The notes: generated from the sequence alone by a model not told the origin. Shown: positions 1 to 8,706, numbered from the stretch's first letter. The stretch is DNA of 28,274 nucleotides from Angelakisella sp. (GCA_020024515.1 JAHHTR010000018.1:1-28274), one strand, 5' to 3'. Numbers and translations: made by a program.

Positions 1-7
1 TAAAATC

Positions 8-42
8 AAAAGCCCAAAATCTCAATCGGATTTTGGGCTTTT
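8..42. terminator. Strong hairpin terminator at the left edge
   Basis: A perfect 14-bp stem (8-21 with 29-42) has a 7-base loop and is followed on the plus strand by a short T run. On the minus strand the stem ends in TTTT and then GATTTTA. It can end transcription of the minus-strand HPr-like gene and also of any plus-strand gene entering from the left, so it is probably bidirectional. Confidence 0.75.
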
Positions 43-53
43 TCTACACTCTG

Positions 54-81
54 AAACATATAATACAAAGATTATATGTTT
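54..81. terminator. Second inverted repeat after the HPr-like gene
   Basis: An 11-bp AT-rich perfect stem (54-64 with 71-81) with a 6-base loop lies about 40 bases past the HPr-like stop codon. The T run after it on the minus strand is short. It may be a weak first terminator or a 3'-end protecting hairpin in front of the stronger one at 8-42. Confidence 0.4.
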
Positions 82-121
82 TGTTAAGTACTATTTAAAT
101 CAATATAATTTTTTTAATTTA

Positions 122-355
122 TCAAATAATAAATTCTTGTATTGCTTCTGTGAATTTTTGTAGAGTTTCACCTTCTATATCGACAGAAATAGATAATTCT
201 TTTGTCAAATCAAGGCTAAAAATACCCATTATACTTTTAGCATTTACGCAATACTTACCTTGCTTAATATCTACCAAAAAATCAAAATTTGATACAATAG
301 ATACAAACTTCTTTACATGTTCTACTGTTGCTAGTTGTATATTTGCTGTGTACAT
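122..355 (-). CDS. HPr-like protein, degenerate active-site loop
   Basis: This 77-residue protein has the length and layout of HPr, the phosphocarrier of the PTS sugar system. The Ser-46 region is well kept: VNAKSIMGIFSLDL (residues 37-50) puts Ser41 in the regulatory serine position. The usual active-site stretch GxHARPA is replaced by TVEHVKKFV (residues 10-18). A histidine (His13) is near the right place, but the Arg and Pro that support phosphotransfer are missing. It is therefore unlikely to be the main PTS carrier; a regulatory HPr-fold role is inference. A good ribosome site (AAAGGAAG) precedes the ATG, and the gene has its own promoter and terminator. No ptsI or hprK is nearby. Confidence 0.8.
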   Translation of the reverse strand: MYTANIQLATVEHVKKFVSIVSNFDFLVDIKQGKYCVNAKSIMGIFSLDLTKELSISVDIEGETLQKFTEAIQEFII

Positions 356-379
356 TTATAACACTTCCTTTCAATTTAT

Positions 380-408
380 AATATATCAATTTTTATATTA
401 TATGTCAA
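380..408 (-). promoter_or_regulatory. Promoter of the HPr-like gene
   Basis: On the minus strand there is a consensus -35 TTGACA (403-408), a 17-base spacer and a -10 TATATT (380-385). It lies just upstream of the HPr-like ribosome site, so the gene is monocistronic and probably well expressed. Confidence 0.65.
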
Positions 409-467
409 TAACTGTTATTATTGATTTTAACTATATTTTAAATAAATTTTTATATATTTTACTCAAA

Positions 468-1625
468 TTATTTTAGTGGTATCAGCGCCCCAACCGCACA
501 AATAACAGTTGAAACTATCATTAATATTTGAAAAGGTATTGTTCCGAAAATACCGCAAATTGTACTTACTCCTGCTTTTTTTCTGGACTTATTATATGTT
601 AAAATAAGCATTATACTTACAAGAACAACTACACTACTCATTATACGTGTAAGAATAATAAAACTGTTTTCGCCGAATATGGAAAATAGCAAGCACGGAA
701 CAGTTGCTATTACCCAAGATAGCTTATTATTAAGCCCTATTTGTTCATGAACCACATCTCGCAAGCTAAGTGTATTTGACCAAAATGTTGTAAGTAGAGC
801 AAGCAATGAAAATATTCCTGCCAAAATCATAGCCCATACACCGATATTTTTGCCAAGTTGCAAATATGCCATTTCTTTGTCCATAGAAACTGCATCTACA
901 CCCAACAAAACAGTAATTGTAACTGCAAGTACAAATATCGAAGATATACCAAAACCTATAAACAGTGACTTGCGTATTTTTTTAACATCTCCATTTAGTC
1001 CCTTTACAACCTGTATAACAGCTTGATTTGCCGACATAGAAAAAACTATCATACTATACAGTGCAAGTAAATTATTGATGTGGAATGGAGATGAGCGAAT
1101 AGTATTCAGTGGTTGTGTAAATGTTCCTATTGTCATAGCAAACATAATTCCAATTAGTAAAACAACCGCATATTTTTGTGCAATACCCACTGCCTTCATA
1201 CCGATAAAGACAACTATACCGGCTATTAAATAATATATAATTTGAGCTATATGTAATGGAATATTAAACCAACCCACCAATATTTCAGCACCACCGTTAA
1301 TATTACCGCTGATACCAACCATTATTGCCACTCCATACACCGAAAAGAATATCCAACTGAAAACCTGTTTAGTTTTACCTGTAAACAGCTCACTTTCAAA
1401 GCTCTTTACGAGTTGAGCACCACCGTTATTATATGAAAGCTCTGCAATTATTAAGTGTAAAATAATATTAATGCAATATGATAACAGAACTATCCATATA
1501 ACATCAAAAATACTGTTTTTCATAGCCAAAAACGGCACAGCAACAATACCTGTACCTATGCTGTTTCCAACTATCATACTTACTGCCTCAAATGTAGTAA
1601 ATTTTGCTTCACTGTTAATTTTCAT
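468..1625 (-). CDS. Amino-acid permease, APC superfamily (aromatic/hydroxy amino-acid type)
   Basis: This is a 385-residue polytopic inner-membrane protein with about 11 hydrophobic segments. The first helix carries the helix-breaking motif GNSIGTGIVAVP (residues 20-31), typical of APC-superfamily secondary amino-acid transporters, where it forms part of the substrate site. The overall pattern resembles the tryptophan/tyrosine permease and SLC38-like branches, which move amino acids with H+ or Na+. Substrate cannot be read from sequence alone. The start follows a clear GGGGAGAG ribosome site. The gene stands alone with its own promoter and is not linked to biosynthesis or catabolism genes. 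Confidence 0.8.
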   Translation of the reverse strand: MKINSEAKFTTFEAVSMIVGNSIGTGIVAVPFLAMKNSIFDVIWIVLLSYCINIILHLIIAELSYNNGGAQLVKSFESELFTGKTKQVFSWIFFSVYGVAIMVGISGNINGGAEILVGWFNIPLHIAQIIYYLIAGIVVFIGMKAVGIAQKYAVVLLIGIMFAMTIGTFTQPLNTIRSSPFHINNLLALYSMIVFSMSANQAVIQVVKGLNGDVKKIRKSLFIGFGISSIFVLAVTITVLLGVDAVSMDKEMAYLQLGKNIGVWAMILAGIFSLLALLTTFWSNTLSLRDVVHEQIGLNNKLSWVIATVPCLLFSIFGENSFIILTRIMSSVVVLVSIMLILTYNKSRKKAGVSTICGIFGTIPFQILMIVSTVICAVGALIPLK

Positions 1626-1639
1626 ATATCTCTCCCCAT

Positions 1640-1668
1640 ATTATAATACCTAAATATAAAGATAACAA
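1640..1668 (-). promoter_or_regulatory. Promoter of the amino-acid permease
   Basis: The minus strand shows a perfect -10 TATAAT (1640-1645), a 17-base spacer and a -35 TTGTTA (1663-1668; 4 of 6 consensus bases). The start region lies about 10 bases before the ribosome site, giving a short leader. Confidence 0.55.
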
Positions 1669-1769
1669 TCGTCAGATAATTTTCTAAAAATATTTATTAT
1701 GCAATAATTTATCCCAATCATAATGTATATTTTTAACTACTACATTATTAGAATAAAGTTACAAGAAAA

Positions 1770-1807
1770 AGCAGTGCTCCAAGCCCACAAACAGACTTTA
1801 CACTGCT
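1770..1807 (-). terminator. Terminator after secF
   Basis: A 7-bp stem AGCAGTG/CACTGCT (1770-1776 with 1801-1807) with a long 24-base loop is followed on the minus strand by TTTTTCTTG. It sits about 30 bases past the secF stop codon. The loop length makes it less certain than the other terminators here. Confidence 0.5.
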
Positions 1808-1838
1808 CTTTTTTTAATATTTAAAAAACATTATTTTC

Positions 1839-2777
1839 TTATTTTTTTTCTCTTGTTGCATTGTTTTTTGATGGGAATTTATTTTCCCAAACCACCCACA
1901 GTGGACCTGTAATGCAAACAGATGAATATAGACCCGATACAATACCTGCTATCATTGGAATAGCAAATGTGATTATTGATGATATACCGTATAGTCCTGC
2001 TACAACAGCAACTGTTACCATTGCAAGAGTTGTTGCGAATGTTGTACCGAAAGCACGTCCCAAAGATTGATTAATTGATGTATTAACTATCTCTGCCAGT
2101 GGTAGCTTACGGCTCATATTACGTTCGTTTTCACGAATACGGTCATAAATAACAATAGTATCATTTAGTGAATAGCCCAAAATTGTAAGGATTACAGCTA
2201 TAAAGTTATCATTTAGCGGTATTTTGAAAAATACAAATATTGCAAATACCATAAATACATCGTGGAACAGTGCCAAAACCGCCATTACACCGGCTGACCA
2301 ACCACCTATTTTTCTGAAACGGATACCAATATATATAATCATTATAACGGCCGCAACAAGTACCGCTATTATAGATTTTTTAAGAAATTCTCCACCAATT
2401 GTTGCATCAACATTGTTTACCGACAGAACTTCTATTTTTGAATTTGGGAAAAGTTCAGCCAATTTTTCATTTACTTTCATTTGGTCATCAGGAGAAAGAC
2501 CCTCTTTTTGTGCAAGTGAAACAGTAAAAGTTTTTACACCACTTGCCGCACTTTCACCATGTTGAACATTTACATTTATTTTTCCCATTAATGTTGATAT
2601 TTCTTTTTCAACAACATTAAAATCAACATTGTCCTCGTAAGTATATGTCATCAGTGAACCACCCTTGAACTGAATATCAAGTTGTACACCGAAAATAGCT
2701 GCAAACAAAAATGTTGCTACTACCAAACCAACGGAAATAGAGAAAAATATCTTTCTTTTACCATAAAAATCAAACAT
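1839..2777 (-). CDS. secF: Protein translocase subunit SecF
   Basis: SecF is an RND-family membrane subunit that works with SecD and SecYEG, using the proton or sodium gradient to pull exported proteins across the membrane. The 312-residue protein has the expected plan: one N-terminal helix (about 10-30), the FKGGS motif (38-42), an extracytoplasmic domain (about 45-125), then five helices. The conserved GYSLNDTIVIYDRIREN stretch (201-217) is intact. Its ATG overlaps the secD stop by one base (TAATG), and a GGAGGT ribosome site lies inside the end of secD, so the two are translationally coupled. Confidence 0.97.
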   Translation of the reverse strand: MFDFYGKRKIFFSISVGLVVATFLFAAIFGVQLDIQFKGGSLMTYTYEDNVDFNVVEKEISTLMGKINVNVQHGESAASGVKTFTVSLAQKEGLSPDDQMKVNEKLAELFPNSKIEVLSVNNVDATIGGEFLKKSIIAVLVAAVIMIIYIGIRFRKIGGWSAGVMAVLALFHDVFMVFAIFVFFKIPLNDNFIAVILTILGYSLNDTIVIYDRIRENERNMSRKLPLAEIVNTSINQSLGRAFGTTFATTLAMVTVAVVAGLYGISSIITFAIPMIAGIVSGLYSSVCITGPLWVVWENKFPSKNNATREKK

Positions 2778-4174
2778 TATTTCTTACCTCCGTACATCCA
2801 TTCTTTTCTGAAACATTTTAGTTTTGATGCTGCGCGTAGCATAGCACGTGAAGCATATACACCTACTATCATATTGGCAATAACACCCATTAGCAGTGTG
2901 TAACCAAATGAGTAGATAGAACCTGCTGTTGCTTTACCAAACATAAAGAATAGTGGTTGGAATATTTTTACGCAGAAGCTGTCCGGTGGGCCAAAAGCAC
3001 CCATTAGTATAACAGCAACAATAATAACTGTCACATTACCGTCAAGTATTGCTGACAAAGCTCTTTCAAAACCAAGAGAAACCGCACCGTCAATACTTTT
3101 GCCTGCTCTTATTTCTTCTTTTATACGTTCTGCTGAAATAATGTTAGCATCAACACCCATACCAATACCAAGTATAATACCTGCTATACCCGGAAGTGTA
3201 AGTGTAAATGAATTGTATGCCGGAAATATTTTTGTAACAGCTCCTACCATAAATACAAGCTGACCAATTAATGCAAAAATAGCGATAAATCCTGGTAGTC
3301 TGTATTGAATAAGCATATATGCACAAACAAGAACAAAAGCAATTATACCTGCCATTACCATTGCGTCTTTTGCGTCCATACCAAGTGTTGGTGAAATTGT
3401 GCTGTAATTACCTGTTTCTAGTTTAAATGGTAAAGCACCACCATTTATCTTATCTGCAAGAGCCTTTGCACTCTCAGGTGTAAAGTTACCTTGAATAACA
3501 CCCTCACCATCAGAAATTACACTGCTAACTCGTGGAAAAGAAATAAGTTGTTCGTCCATCCATATAGATATATCTTTACCTATATTTTTTTCTGTACCTT
3601 CTTTAAATTTCTTTGCACCATCAGGTGTCAATTTAAATGATACAACCGGTTCATGGGCGCCTGTTGCCTGATTTGGTTGGAAAGCCAGTTCTGCTTTAAC
3701 AAGATCTTTACCCTCTATAATAACATTTCCGCCAAAAGTAGGGATAAGTCCTTCATCTCCTTCTTTTCTCTCACGGAATGTTAAAAGAGCTGTGTCTCCC
3801 AATTCTTTTATGGCTTTTTCCGCATTAAGTGTTGTATCGCCGACTTTCCATGGGAAACGTACTATTATACGATTATTTGCCTTATCACTGTAAACTTCAT
3901 AGTCAGTAATTCCCTGCGCTATAAGCCTTACTTCAATAATAGATTGTGCTGCGTCCATTTCTTTCGATGTAGCTTTGTATCCATCTGCAGGTGTAAATGT
4001 TGCATCAACGCCACCACGGATATCAATACCCCAACGAATAGAATCAGCACCTTTTACAATTACTTTTGTCTCTCCGTCTGCTGTTTTATAACTGATACCA
4101 AAAAACACTAGATAGCAAGAAACAAGTATCAATATTGCCAGCACAAAGAAGGGCCATTTTTTGCTTTTCTTCAT
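2777..4174 (-). CDS. secD: Protein translocase subunit SecD
   Basis: SecD is the partner of SecF in the Sec translocon accessory complex at the cytoplasmic membrane. I choose the start at 4174 (MKKSKKWPFF, 465 residues) because TTGGAGG lies just upstream; the reading frame is open 18 codons further, but without a ribosome site. Seen in sequence: an N-terminal helix (8-26), GIDIRGGVDATF (49-60, the SecD D1 motif), a large extracytoplasmic region to about residue 265, then the helical half with GMGVDANIISAERIKEE (338-354). A loop near 394-414 is slightly longer than I expect for compact Bacillota SecD. Bacillus fuses SecDF; here they are separate genes. Confidence 0.96.
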   Translation of the reverse strand: MKKSKKWPFFVLAILILVSCYLVFFGISYKTADGETKVIVKGADSIRWGIDIRGGVDATFTPADGYKATSKEMDAAQSIIEVRLIAQGITDYEVYSDKANNRIIVRFPWKVGDTTLNAEKAIKELGDTALLTFRERKEGDEGLIPTFGGNVIIEGKDLVKAELAFQPNQATGAHEPVVSFKLTPDGAKKFKEGTEKNIGKDISIWMDEQLISFPRVSSVISDGEGVIQGNFTPESAKALADKINGGALPFKLETGNYSTISPTLGMDAKDAMVMAGIIAFVLVCAYMLIQYRLPGFIAIFALIGQLVFMVGAVTKIFPAYNSFTLTLPGIAGIILGIGMGVDANIISAERIKEEIRAGKSIDGAVSLGFERALSAILDGNVTVIIVAVILMGAFGPPDSFCVKIFQPLFFMFGKATAGSIYSFGYTLLMGVIANMIVGVYASRAMLRAASKLKCFRKEWMYGGKK

Positions 4175-4235
4175 TGTTAATCCTCCAAAAATAATAATGT
4201 CTTTTACATAAAATATGTATAAACCCATAAATTAC

Positions 4236-4264
4236 ATTATATTACCTATAATATAAAAAGTCAA
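4236..4264 (-). promoter_or_regulatory. Promoter of secDF
   Basis: The minus strand carries a -35 TTGACT (4259-4264), a 17-base spacer and a perfect -10 TATAAT (4236-4241), about 60 bases before the chosen secD start. It makes secDF independent of the upstream prfC. Confidence 0.7.
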
Positions 4265-4319
4265 TTAATCTTATCATTTTACAGCTTATATTTTGTATAA
4301 AATACATATTAATTGATAA

Positions 4320-5906
4320 TTATTTAGAAAAATCAGAGAGAACCAATCCTTCGTTTCTTTCCATTGCCCAGTTAATGCTCCAACTGTCGCAGAAAAGAAG
4401 CAAGAACTTATTTTTAAAATCTTGTACTATCTTTGTATTACTACTCAAATTAAGTGTTTTGGGATCAAGTCCTTCGTTTTCTATCCAACGGATATATTGG
4501 AAGGGCAAGTCCTCACGTATAATCTCAACATTATATTCATTTTTCAGTCTATATTCCAAAACTTCAAATTGAAGTACACCGACAACTCCGACTATTACTT
4601 CTTCCATACCTGAAAAAGGCTCTTTAAACATCTGTATAGCGCCTTCTTGTGCTATCTGTTCTATACCTTTGACGAACTGTTTTCTCTTTAATGTATCTTT
4701 TTGTCTTACTCGTGCAAAAAATTCCGGGGCAAATGTAGGTATTCCCTCATACATAATCTTTACATTTGGTGAGCAAATAGTATCACCTATTGAATATATA
4801 CCCGGGTCAAATACGCCTATGATATCTCCCGCATATGCTTCTTCTATAACTTCACGTTCCTGTGCCATCATTTGTTGCGGTTGACTCAGTCTCTGTTTTT
4901 TGTTGCCTTGCACATGATATACTTCCATATTTTTTTCAAACTTACCGGAGCAAATACGCATAAATGCTATTCTGTCTCGGTGAGCCTTATTCATATTTGC
5001 TTGAATTTTAAATACAAATGCAGAGAATATGTCATCAGTAGGAGTTATTGTTGTTCCGTCACAGCTTACTCGTGGCAAAGGAGACTGTGTCATTCTTAAA
5101 AAGTGCTCCAAGAATGGCTCTACACCAAAGTTTGTAAGTGCCGAACCAAAAAAAACAGGTGTCAAAAGTCCTGTATTTACTTCTTCTTCGTTAAAATCAT
5201 AGCTTGCACCATCAAGCAGCTCTATATCGTCACGAAGTGTCTCGTAATGTGTAGCTCCTATTATATTGCTTAGGCTTTCATCTTCAAGGTCAACTTCTTG
5301 TTTTTCAACTTCACGTTGTCCGTTATTTGCTGTAAATGAAATAATGTGTTTTTTCTCTCTGTCATAAACACCCTTAAACTCTTTACCGCAACCAATAGGC
5401 CAGTTCATAGGATATGTCTTTATACCTAGTTCATTTTCTATTTCTTCAAGCAAATCGAATGGATTACGAGCCTCTCTATCCATTTTGTTAATAAATGTGA
5501 ATATTGGAATGTGACGCATTACACAAACTTTGAAAAGTTTTCTTGTCTGTCTTTCAACACCTTTTGAAGCATCTATTACCATTACAGCACTGTCCGCTGC
5601 CATTAATGTACGGTATGTGTCCTCAGAAAAGTCCTGATGTCCCGGTGTATCCAAAATATTTATGCAGTATCCGTCATAATTAAACTGCATAACTGATGAT
5701 GTTACCGAAATACCTCTCTGCTTTTCTATCTCCATCCAGTCCGAAACTGCGTGGCGGGAGTTTTTCTTTCCTTTTACAGTACCTGCAAGTGCTATTGCAC
5801 CACCGTATAGCAAGAATTTTTCTGTCAATGTTGTTTTACCTGCGTCGGGGTGAGATATAATTGCAAAGGTTCTTCGCTTATCAATAAATTCTTTTAAATC
5901 TTTCAA
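4320..5906 (-). CDS. prfC: Peptide chain release factor 3 (RF3)
   Basis: RF3 is a translational GTPase that removes RF1/RF2 from the ribosome after peptide release. All GTPase boxes are present: SHPDAGKT (18-25), RGISVTSS (64-71), DTPGHQDF (86-93) and NKMD (140-143), followed by the EF-Tu-like domain 2 and the RF3 C-terminal domain. The length of 528 residues is typical. The start is TTG (5904-5906); the frame gives KDLKEFIDKRRTFAIISHP, the expected RF3 N terminus, and no ATG fits. A modest AAGG ribosome site lies upstream. The gene is monocistronic with a consensus promoter. I see no clear terminator between it and secD. Confidence 0.95.
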   Translation of the reverse strand: MKDLKEFIDKRRTFAIISHPDAGKTTLTEKFLLYGGAIALAGTVKGKKNSRHAVSDWMEIEKQRGISVTSSVMQFNYDGYCINILDTPGHQDFSEDTYRTLMAADSAVMVIDASKGVERQTRKLFKVCVMRHIPIFTFINKMDREARNPFDLLEEIENELGIKTYPMNWPIGCGKEFKGVYDREKKHIISFTANNGQREVEKQEVDLEDESLSNIIGATHYETLRDDIELLDGASYDFNEEEVNTGLLTPVFFGSALTNFGVEPFLEHFLRMTQSPLPRVSCDGTTITPTDDIFSAFVFKIQANMNKAHRDRIAFMRICSGKFEKNMEVYHVQGNKKQRLSQPQQMMAQEREVIEEAYAGDIIGVFDPGIYSIGDTICSPNVKIMYEGIPTFAPEFFARVRQKDTLKRKQFVKGIEQIAQEGAIQMFKEPFSGMEEVIVGVVGVLQFEVLEYRLKNEYNVEIIREDLPFQYIRWIENEGLDPKTLNLSSNTKIVQDFKNKFLLLFCDSWSINWAMERNEGLVLSDFSK

Positions 5907-5970
5907 TCTTTTGACCTTATCCTTTCATTAAGTATCCATACAGATTTATTTCTGATAAAAACCGTATTAC

Positions 5971-5999
5971 ATTATAGTATAAAGCATATCTATTGTCAA
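5971..5999 (-). promoter_or_regulatory. Consensus promoter of prfC
   Basis: The minus strand has a perfect -35 TTGACA (5994-5999), a 17-base spacer and a perfect -10 TATAAT (5971-5976), one of the two strongest promoters in the window with that of arsR. The leader of roughly 60 bases holds an imperfect hairpin (AUACGG pairing with CUGUAU, about 5938-5967) before the ribosome site. Confidence 0.8.
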
Positions 6000-6016
6000 T
6001 TAAAAGCACATTATTT

Positions 6017-6061
6017 ATTAAAAACTCTGACTTGTATTTTAAACAAATCAGAGTTTTTAAT
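6017..6061 (-). terminator. Terminator after the Clp ATPase gene
   Basis: A perfect 14-bp stem (6017-6030 with 6048-6061) and a 17-base loop lie directly after the clp stop codon. The minus-strand side reads into TTTTTAAT. It separates the clp gene from the prfC promoter. Confidence 0.75.
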
Positions 6062-6066
6062 AATTT

Positions 6067-8418
6067 TCAACATACCATATTCTGTGTATTTTTTTTGCCT
6101 GATACACACAGTATCTCCACCTTGTTGTCAGTACCCATTCTGCATTCAAGTGTTGCCCCTTTGGTAATATCACCGTTAAGTATGCCTTTTGCAATTATAT
6201 TTTCTACACGTGTTTCAACTGTTCGTCTTATTGGTCTTGCACCGTTACTCTTTTCTTTGCACCCTGCCGCAAGATGTTTTGGAAAATCATTTGTATACGA
6301 CAAATAAATTTCTCTTTCTCTCAGTCTAGCTACAAGTTTATCAAGTTCTTTTTCAGTAATCTTAATAAGTTCTTCTCCTGTCAAATTTTTAAAGACTATT
6401 ATTTCATCAACTCTGTTTAAAAGTTCGGGACGGAACAGCTGTTTAAGTGAATTTTTCATATCTCTTTCAAAAGCTGTCTTGTCGGACAAAAATCCCATAT
6501 TGCAAGATGATACACTTCCGTTTGTTGTTAATATTACTATTGCGTCCTTAAAAGAAGTTTGTCTGCCACTGCCATCTGTCAAACAACCTTCATCAAGTAT
6601 TTGAAGTAATAAATTTAAAACTTGCGGATGTGCCTTTTCTATCTCATCAAAAAGCACTATGCTATATGGTTTTTCTTGTATTTTGTCTGTAAGCTCCCCA
6701 CCTTTTTCATAACCTTGGTATCCGGGAGAAGTTCCTATCAATCTGCTAACACTGTAACTTTCCGAATATTCCGACATGTCAAGTTTTATGAGCGAAGATT
6801 TTGTACCAAATAGCACATTTGCAAGTTCTTGACACAGATAGGTTTTACCTATGCCGGGTGTACCGGCAAAAATAAAGCTCGCCACAGGTCTTGTCTTAGA
6901 CTTTATACCTGCGCGATTTCTGCTGATTGCCGCCGCCACTTTCGAAACAGCATAGTTTTGTCCTATTATTCTTTTGTTAAGTTCTTTTTCAAGCTCCGCA
7001 AATCCTATATTTTCGGAGCTTTTTATTTTCTCTATACTTATACCTGTACATTTTGAAAGTGCTGTTATAATATCATCTTTTTCAACACAGGGAGCTTTTA
7101 TTATCGAATGATATTTCCACTGTGTCAATAAATTTTCTCTTTCTTTTGTTTCTTTATATATATTTTTATATGCTGCCGCCTCATCAATTAAATCAATAGC
7201 TTTATCAGGGAGCCTTCTTCCCGTATCAAAAGTAACCGACAAATTTACTGCAGATACTAGTGCCTCATCACTTATTTTAAGTTTATGAAAAGCCTCATAT
7301 TTTGGACGAATAGCCTTTAAAACATCTATAGTCCTTTCTTTGGAAAGTTCTTCCACAACAACATTTTGAAAACGTCTTTGCAAAGCACTGTCATTTTGCA
7401 GTGACATCTTATATTCTTTTGTGGTTGTTGCACCTATTATTTTTATTGTGCCACGTGCAAGTTGCGGTTTTAATATATTTGCCGCATCTGTGGATATTCC
7501 CTCCGCTTTTCCCGCTGATACTATTAAATGTATCTCATCAATAAACAAAATAATATTACCCATTCGCTCCACTTCTTCGAGCATTTTGTGCATTCTTTCT
7601 TCAAAGTCTCCCCTATATCTTGTTCCAGAAAGCAAAAGTGTAATATCTATTGCAACAAGTCTGGTATTTTTCAGTGCTGTCGGTACATTTCCGTTGACTA
7701 TTCTTTGTGCCAATCCTTCAACAATGGCTGTCTTTCCAACACCAGCATCGCCTATCAAACAAGGATTATTTTTGTTTCGTCTAAGTAATATCTCTATTAC
7801 CCTATCTGTCTCATCATCTCTGCAAAATACAGGGTCAAGCTGTCCGCTCTCAGCCTTTGCTGTCAAATCTCTGCCATATTTATCAAGTATTTCACATCTA
7901 ACCGATGTATTTTTTGGCATTTTCCCACATCCTTCACTTTTTATATCAATTTTATCAGTACGTCTATTAGGCAAGCTGTAATGAACATCTTCTGAACAAA
8001 GCTCATTAAATATCGTTTGTCGTGATATATTGTGTCTTATCAAAAAAACAAAGGCACTGCATGTTATTTTTGCAAGCATAGATAACATAAGGTGCTCTGT
8101 CCCTGAAAGCACCAAACCCATGTTCCTACTTTCCACTTTTGATTGCTCCAAAATACTCTTTACATTATCCGAAAAATTTTCGGGAGACAGTTTATGTTCT
8201 ATTGTCCTTTTAAACTTTGTCGTAAGTTCAAATTCTAACTCTTGTGCGGTTACATTGTACTTTTTAAGTATTCCGGCACCCAAAGCCCCTGTTGTATTAA
8301 ATATCCCATATAATAAGTGTAGAGATGTTATTTCACTATAACCGCCCTTTTCGGCAATATCTATTGCATTATTAATGGCATACACCGCTCTCAGTGTAAA
8401 CCCCTGAAATCTAAACAT
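6067..8418 (-). CDS. ClpC/ClpA-type AAA+ unfoldase with reduced middle domain
   Basis: This 783-residue Hsp100 protein should unfold substrates, probably for the ClpP protease. In order: two Clp N repeats (about 5-145); AAA-1 with Walker A GDAGVGKT (223-230), Walker B ILFIDE (290-295) and pore loop GTRYRGDFEE; AAA-2 with Walker A GTPGIGKT (519-526), Walker B VLFDEIE (588-594) and pore loop GYQGYEKGGEL; then the C-terminal small domain. MGF (641-643) lies where ClpC and ClpA carry the ClpP-docking loop, which ClpB lacks. The middle segment between the AAA modules (about 415-445) is much shorter than the coiled-coil domain of B. subtilis ClpC. There is no ctsR-mcsAB operon beside it. The start follows ACGGAGG. 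Confidence 0.9.
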   Translation of the reverse strand: MFRFQGFTLRAVYAINNAIDIAEKGGYSEITSLHLLYGIFNTTGALGAGILKKYNVTAQELEFELTTKFKRTIEHKLSPENFSDNVKSILEQSKVESRNMGLVLSGTEHLMLSMLAKITCSAFVFLIRHNISRQTIFNELCSEDVHYSLPNRRTDKIDIKSEGCGKMPKNTSVRCEILDKYGRDLTAKAESGQLDPVFCRDDETDRVIEILLRRNKNNPCLIGDAGVGKTAIVEGLAQRIVNGNVPTALKNTRLVAIDITLLLSGTRYRGDFEERMHKMLEEVERMGNIILFIDEIHLIVSAGKAEGISTDAANILKPQLARGTIKIIGATTTKEYKMSLQNDSALQRRFQNVVVEELSKERTIDVLKAIRPKYEAFHKLKISDEALVSAVNLSVTFDTGRRLPDKAIDLIDEAAAYKNIYKETKERENLLTQWKYHSIIKAPCVEKDDIITALSKCTGISIEKIKSSENIGFAELEKELNKRIIGQNYAVSKVAAAISRNRAGIKSKTRPVASFIFAGTPGIGKTYLCQELANVLFGTKSSLIKLDMSEYSESYSVSRLIGTSPGYQGYEKGGELTDKIQEKPYSIVLFDEIEKAHPQVLNLLLQILDEGCLTDGSGRQTSFKDAIVILTTNGSVSSCNMGFLSDKTAFERDMKNSLKQLFRPELLNRVDEIIVFKNLTGEELIKITEKELDKLVARLREREIYLSYTNDFPKHLAAGCKEKSNGARPIRRTVETRVENIIAKGILNGDITKGATLECRMGTDNKVEILCVSGKKNTQNMVC

Positions 8419-8432
8419 AGCGCCTCCGTTTC

Positions 8433-8446
8433 TGTTGATTACAACA
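8433..8446 (-). promoter_or_regulatory. Short palindrome in the clp leader
   Basis: TGTTG-ATTA-CAACA is a 5-bp perfect inverted repeat lying just before the ribosome site of the clp gene. It could be a small operator or leader hairpin. It does not match the CtsR box or CIRCE. I could not place a convincing -35/-10 pair upstream of it. Confidence 0.3.
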
Positions 8447-8596
8447 AATAAATATACTTATTACATTTATATTTTATTTTGCTGTATAATTATGCTTTTT
8501 TATTAATTTTTGTATGTTCAATATTATTATTGCCCTGTTTTTTTGACTTTAAGACAATAAATATTTTTTACGCAAAAATTTTTTCAAAAAAGTGTA

Positions 8597-8624
8597 ACAC
8601 ATTTCTATACTCATACATAGTATA
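8597..8624 (+). promoter_or_regulatory. Possible sigma-K-like promoter of the Cys-rich gene
   Basis: AC (8597-8598), a 17-base spacer and CATAGTATA (8616-8624) match the AC / CATANNNTA pattern described for the mother-cell sporulation factor sigma-K. No good sigma-A promoter was seen before this gene. The pattern is short and could occur by chance in AT-rich DNA. Confidence 0.3.
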
Positions 8625-8645
8625 AGACATAATAACACTTAGGTA

Positions 8646-8670
8646 AAAAAGCAAATACATATTGCTTTTT
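8646..8670 (+). promoter_or_regulatory. Leader hairpin before the Cys-rich gene
   Basis: A perfect 9-bp stem AAAAAGCAA/TTGCTTTTT with a 7-base loop lies about 20 bases before the ribosome site. Its 3' arm ends in five Ts, so it resembles a weak intrinsic terminator placed in a leader. It may attenuate read-through or protect the transcript. Confidence 0.4.
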
Positions 8671-8706
8671 ACAATAAAAAAATTATTTTTTCGGAGGTTT
8701 TCTATT

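Noticed and set aside
7421..7981. 186-codon plus-strand open frame antisense to the Clp ATPase
   Set aside because: It lies wholly opposite the AAA-1 domain, has low-complexity Ser/Ile composition and lacks a ribosome site.
8433..8446. CtsR or CIRCE box before the Clp gene
   Set aside because: TGTTG-N4-CAACA matches neither the GGTCAAA heptad repeat of CtsR nor the TTAGCACTC arms of CIRCE.
8662..8706. Upstream in-frame ATG for the Cys-rich gene
   Set aside because: It falls in the leader hairpin and has no ribosome site, whereas ATG 8707 follows GGAGG at good distance.
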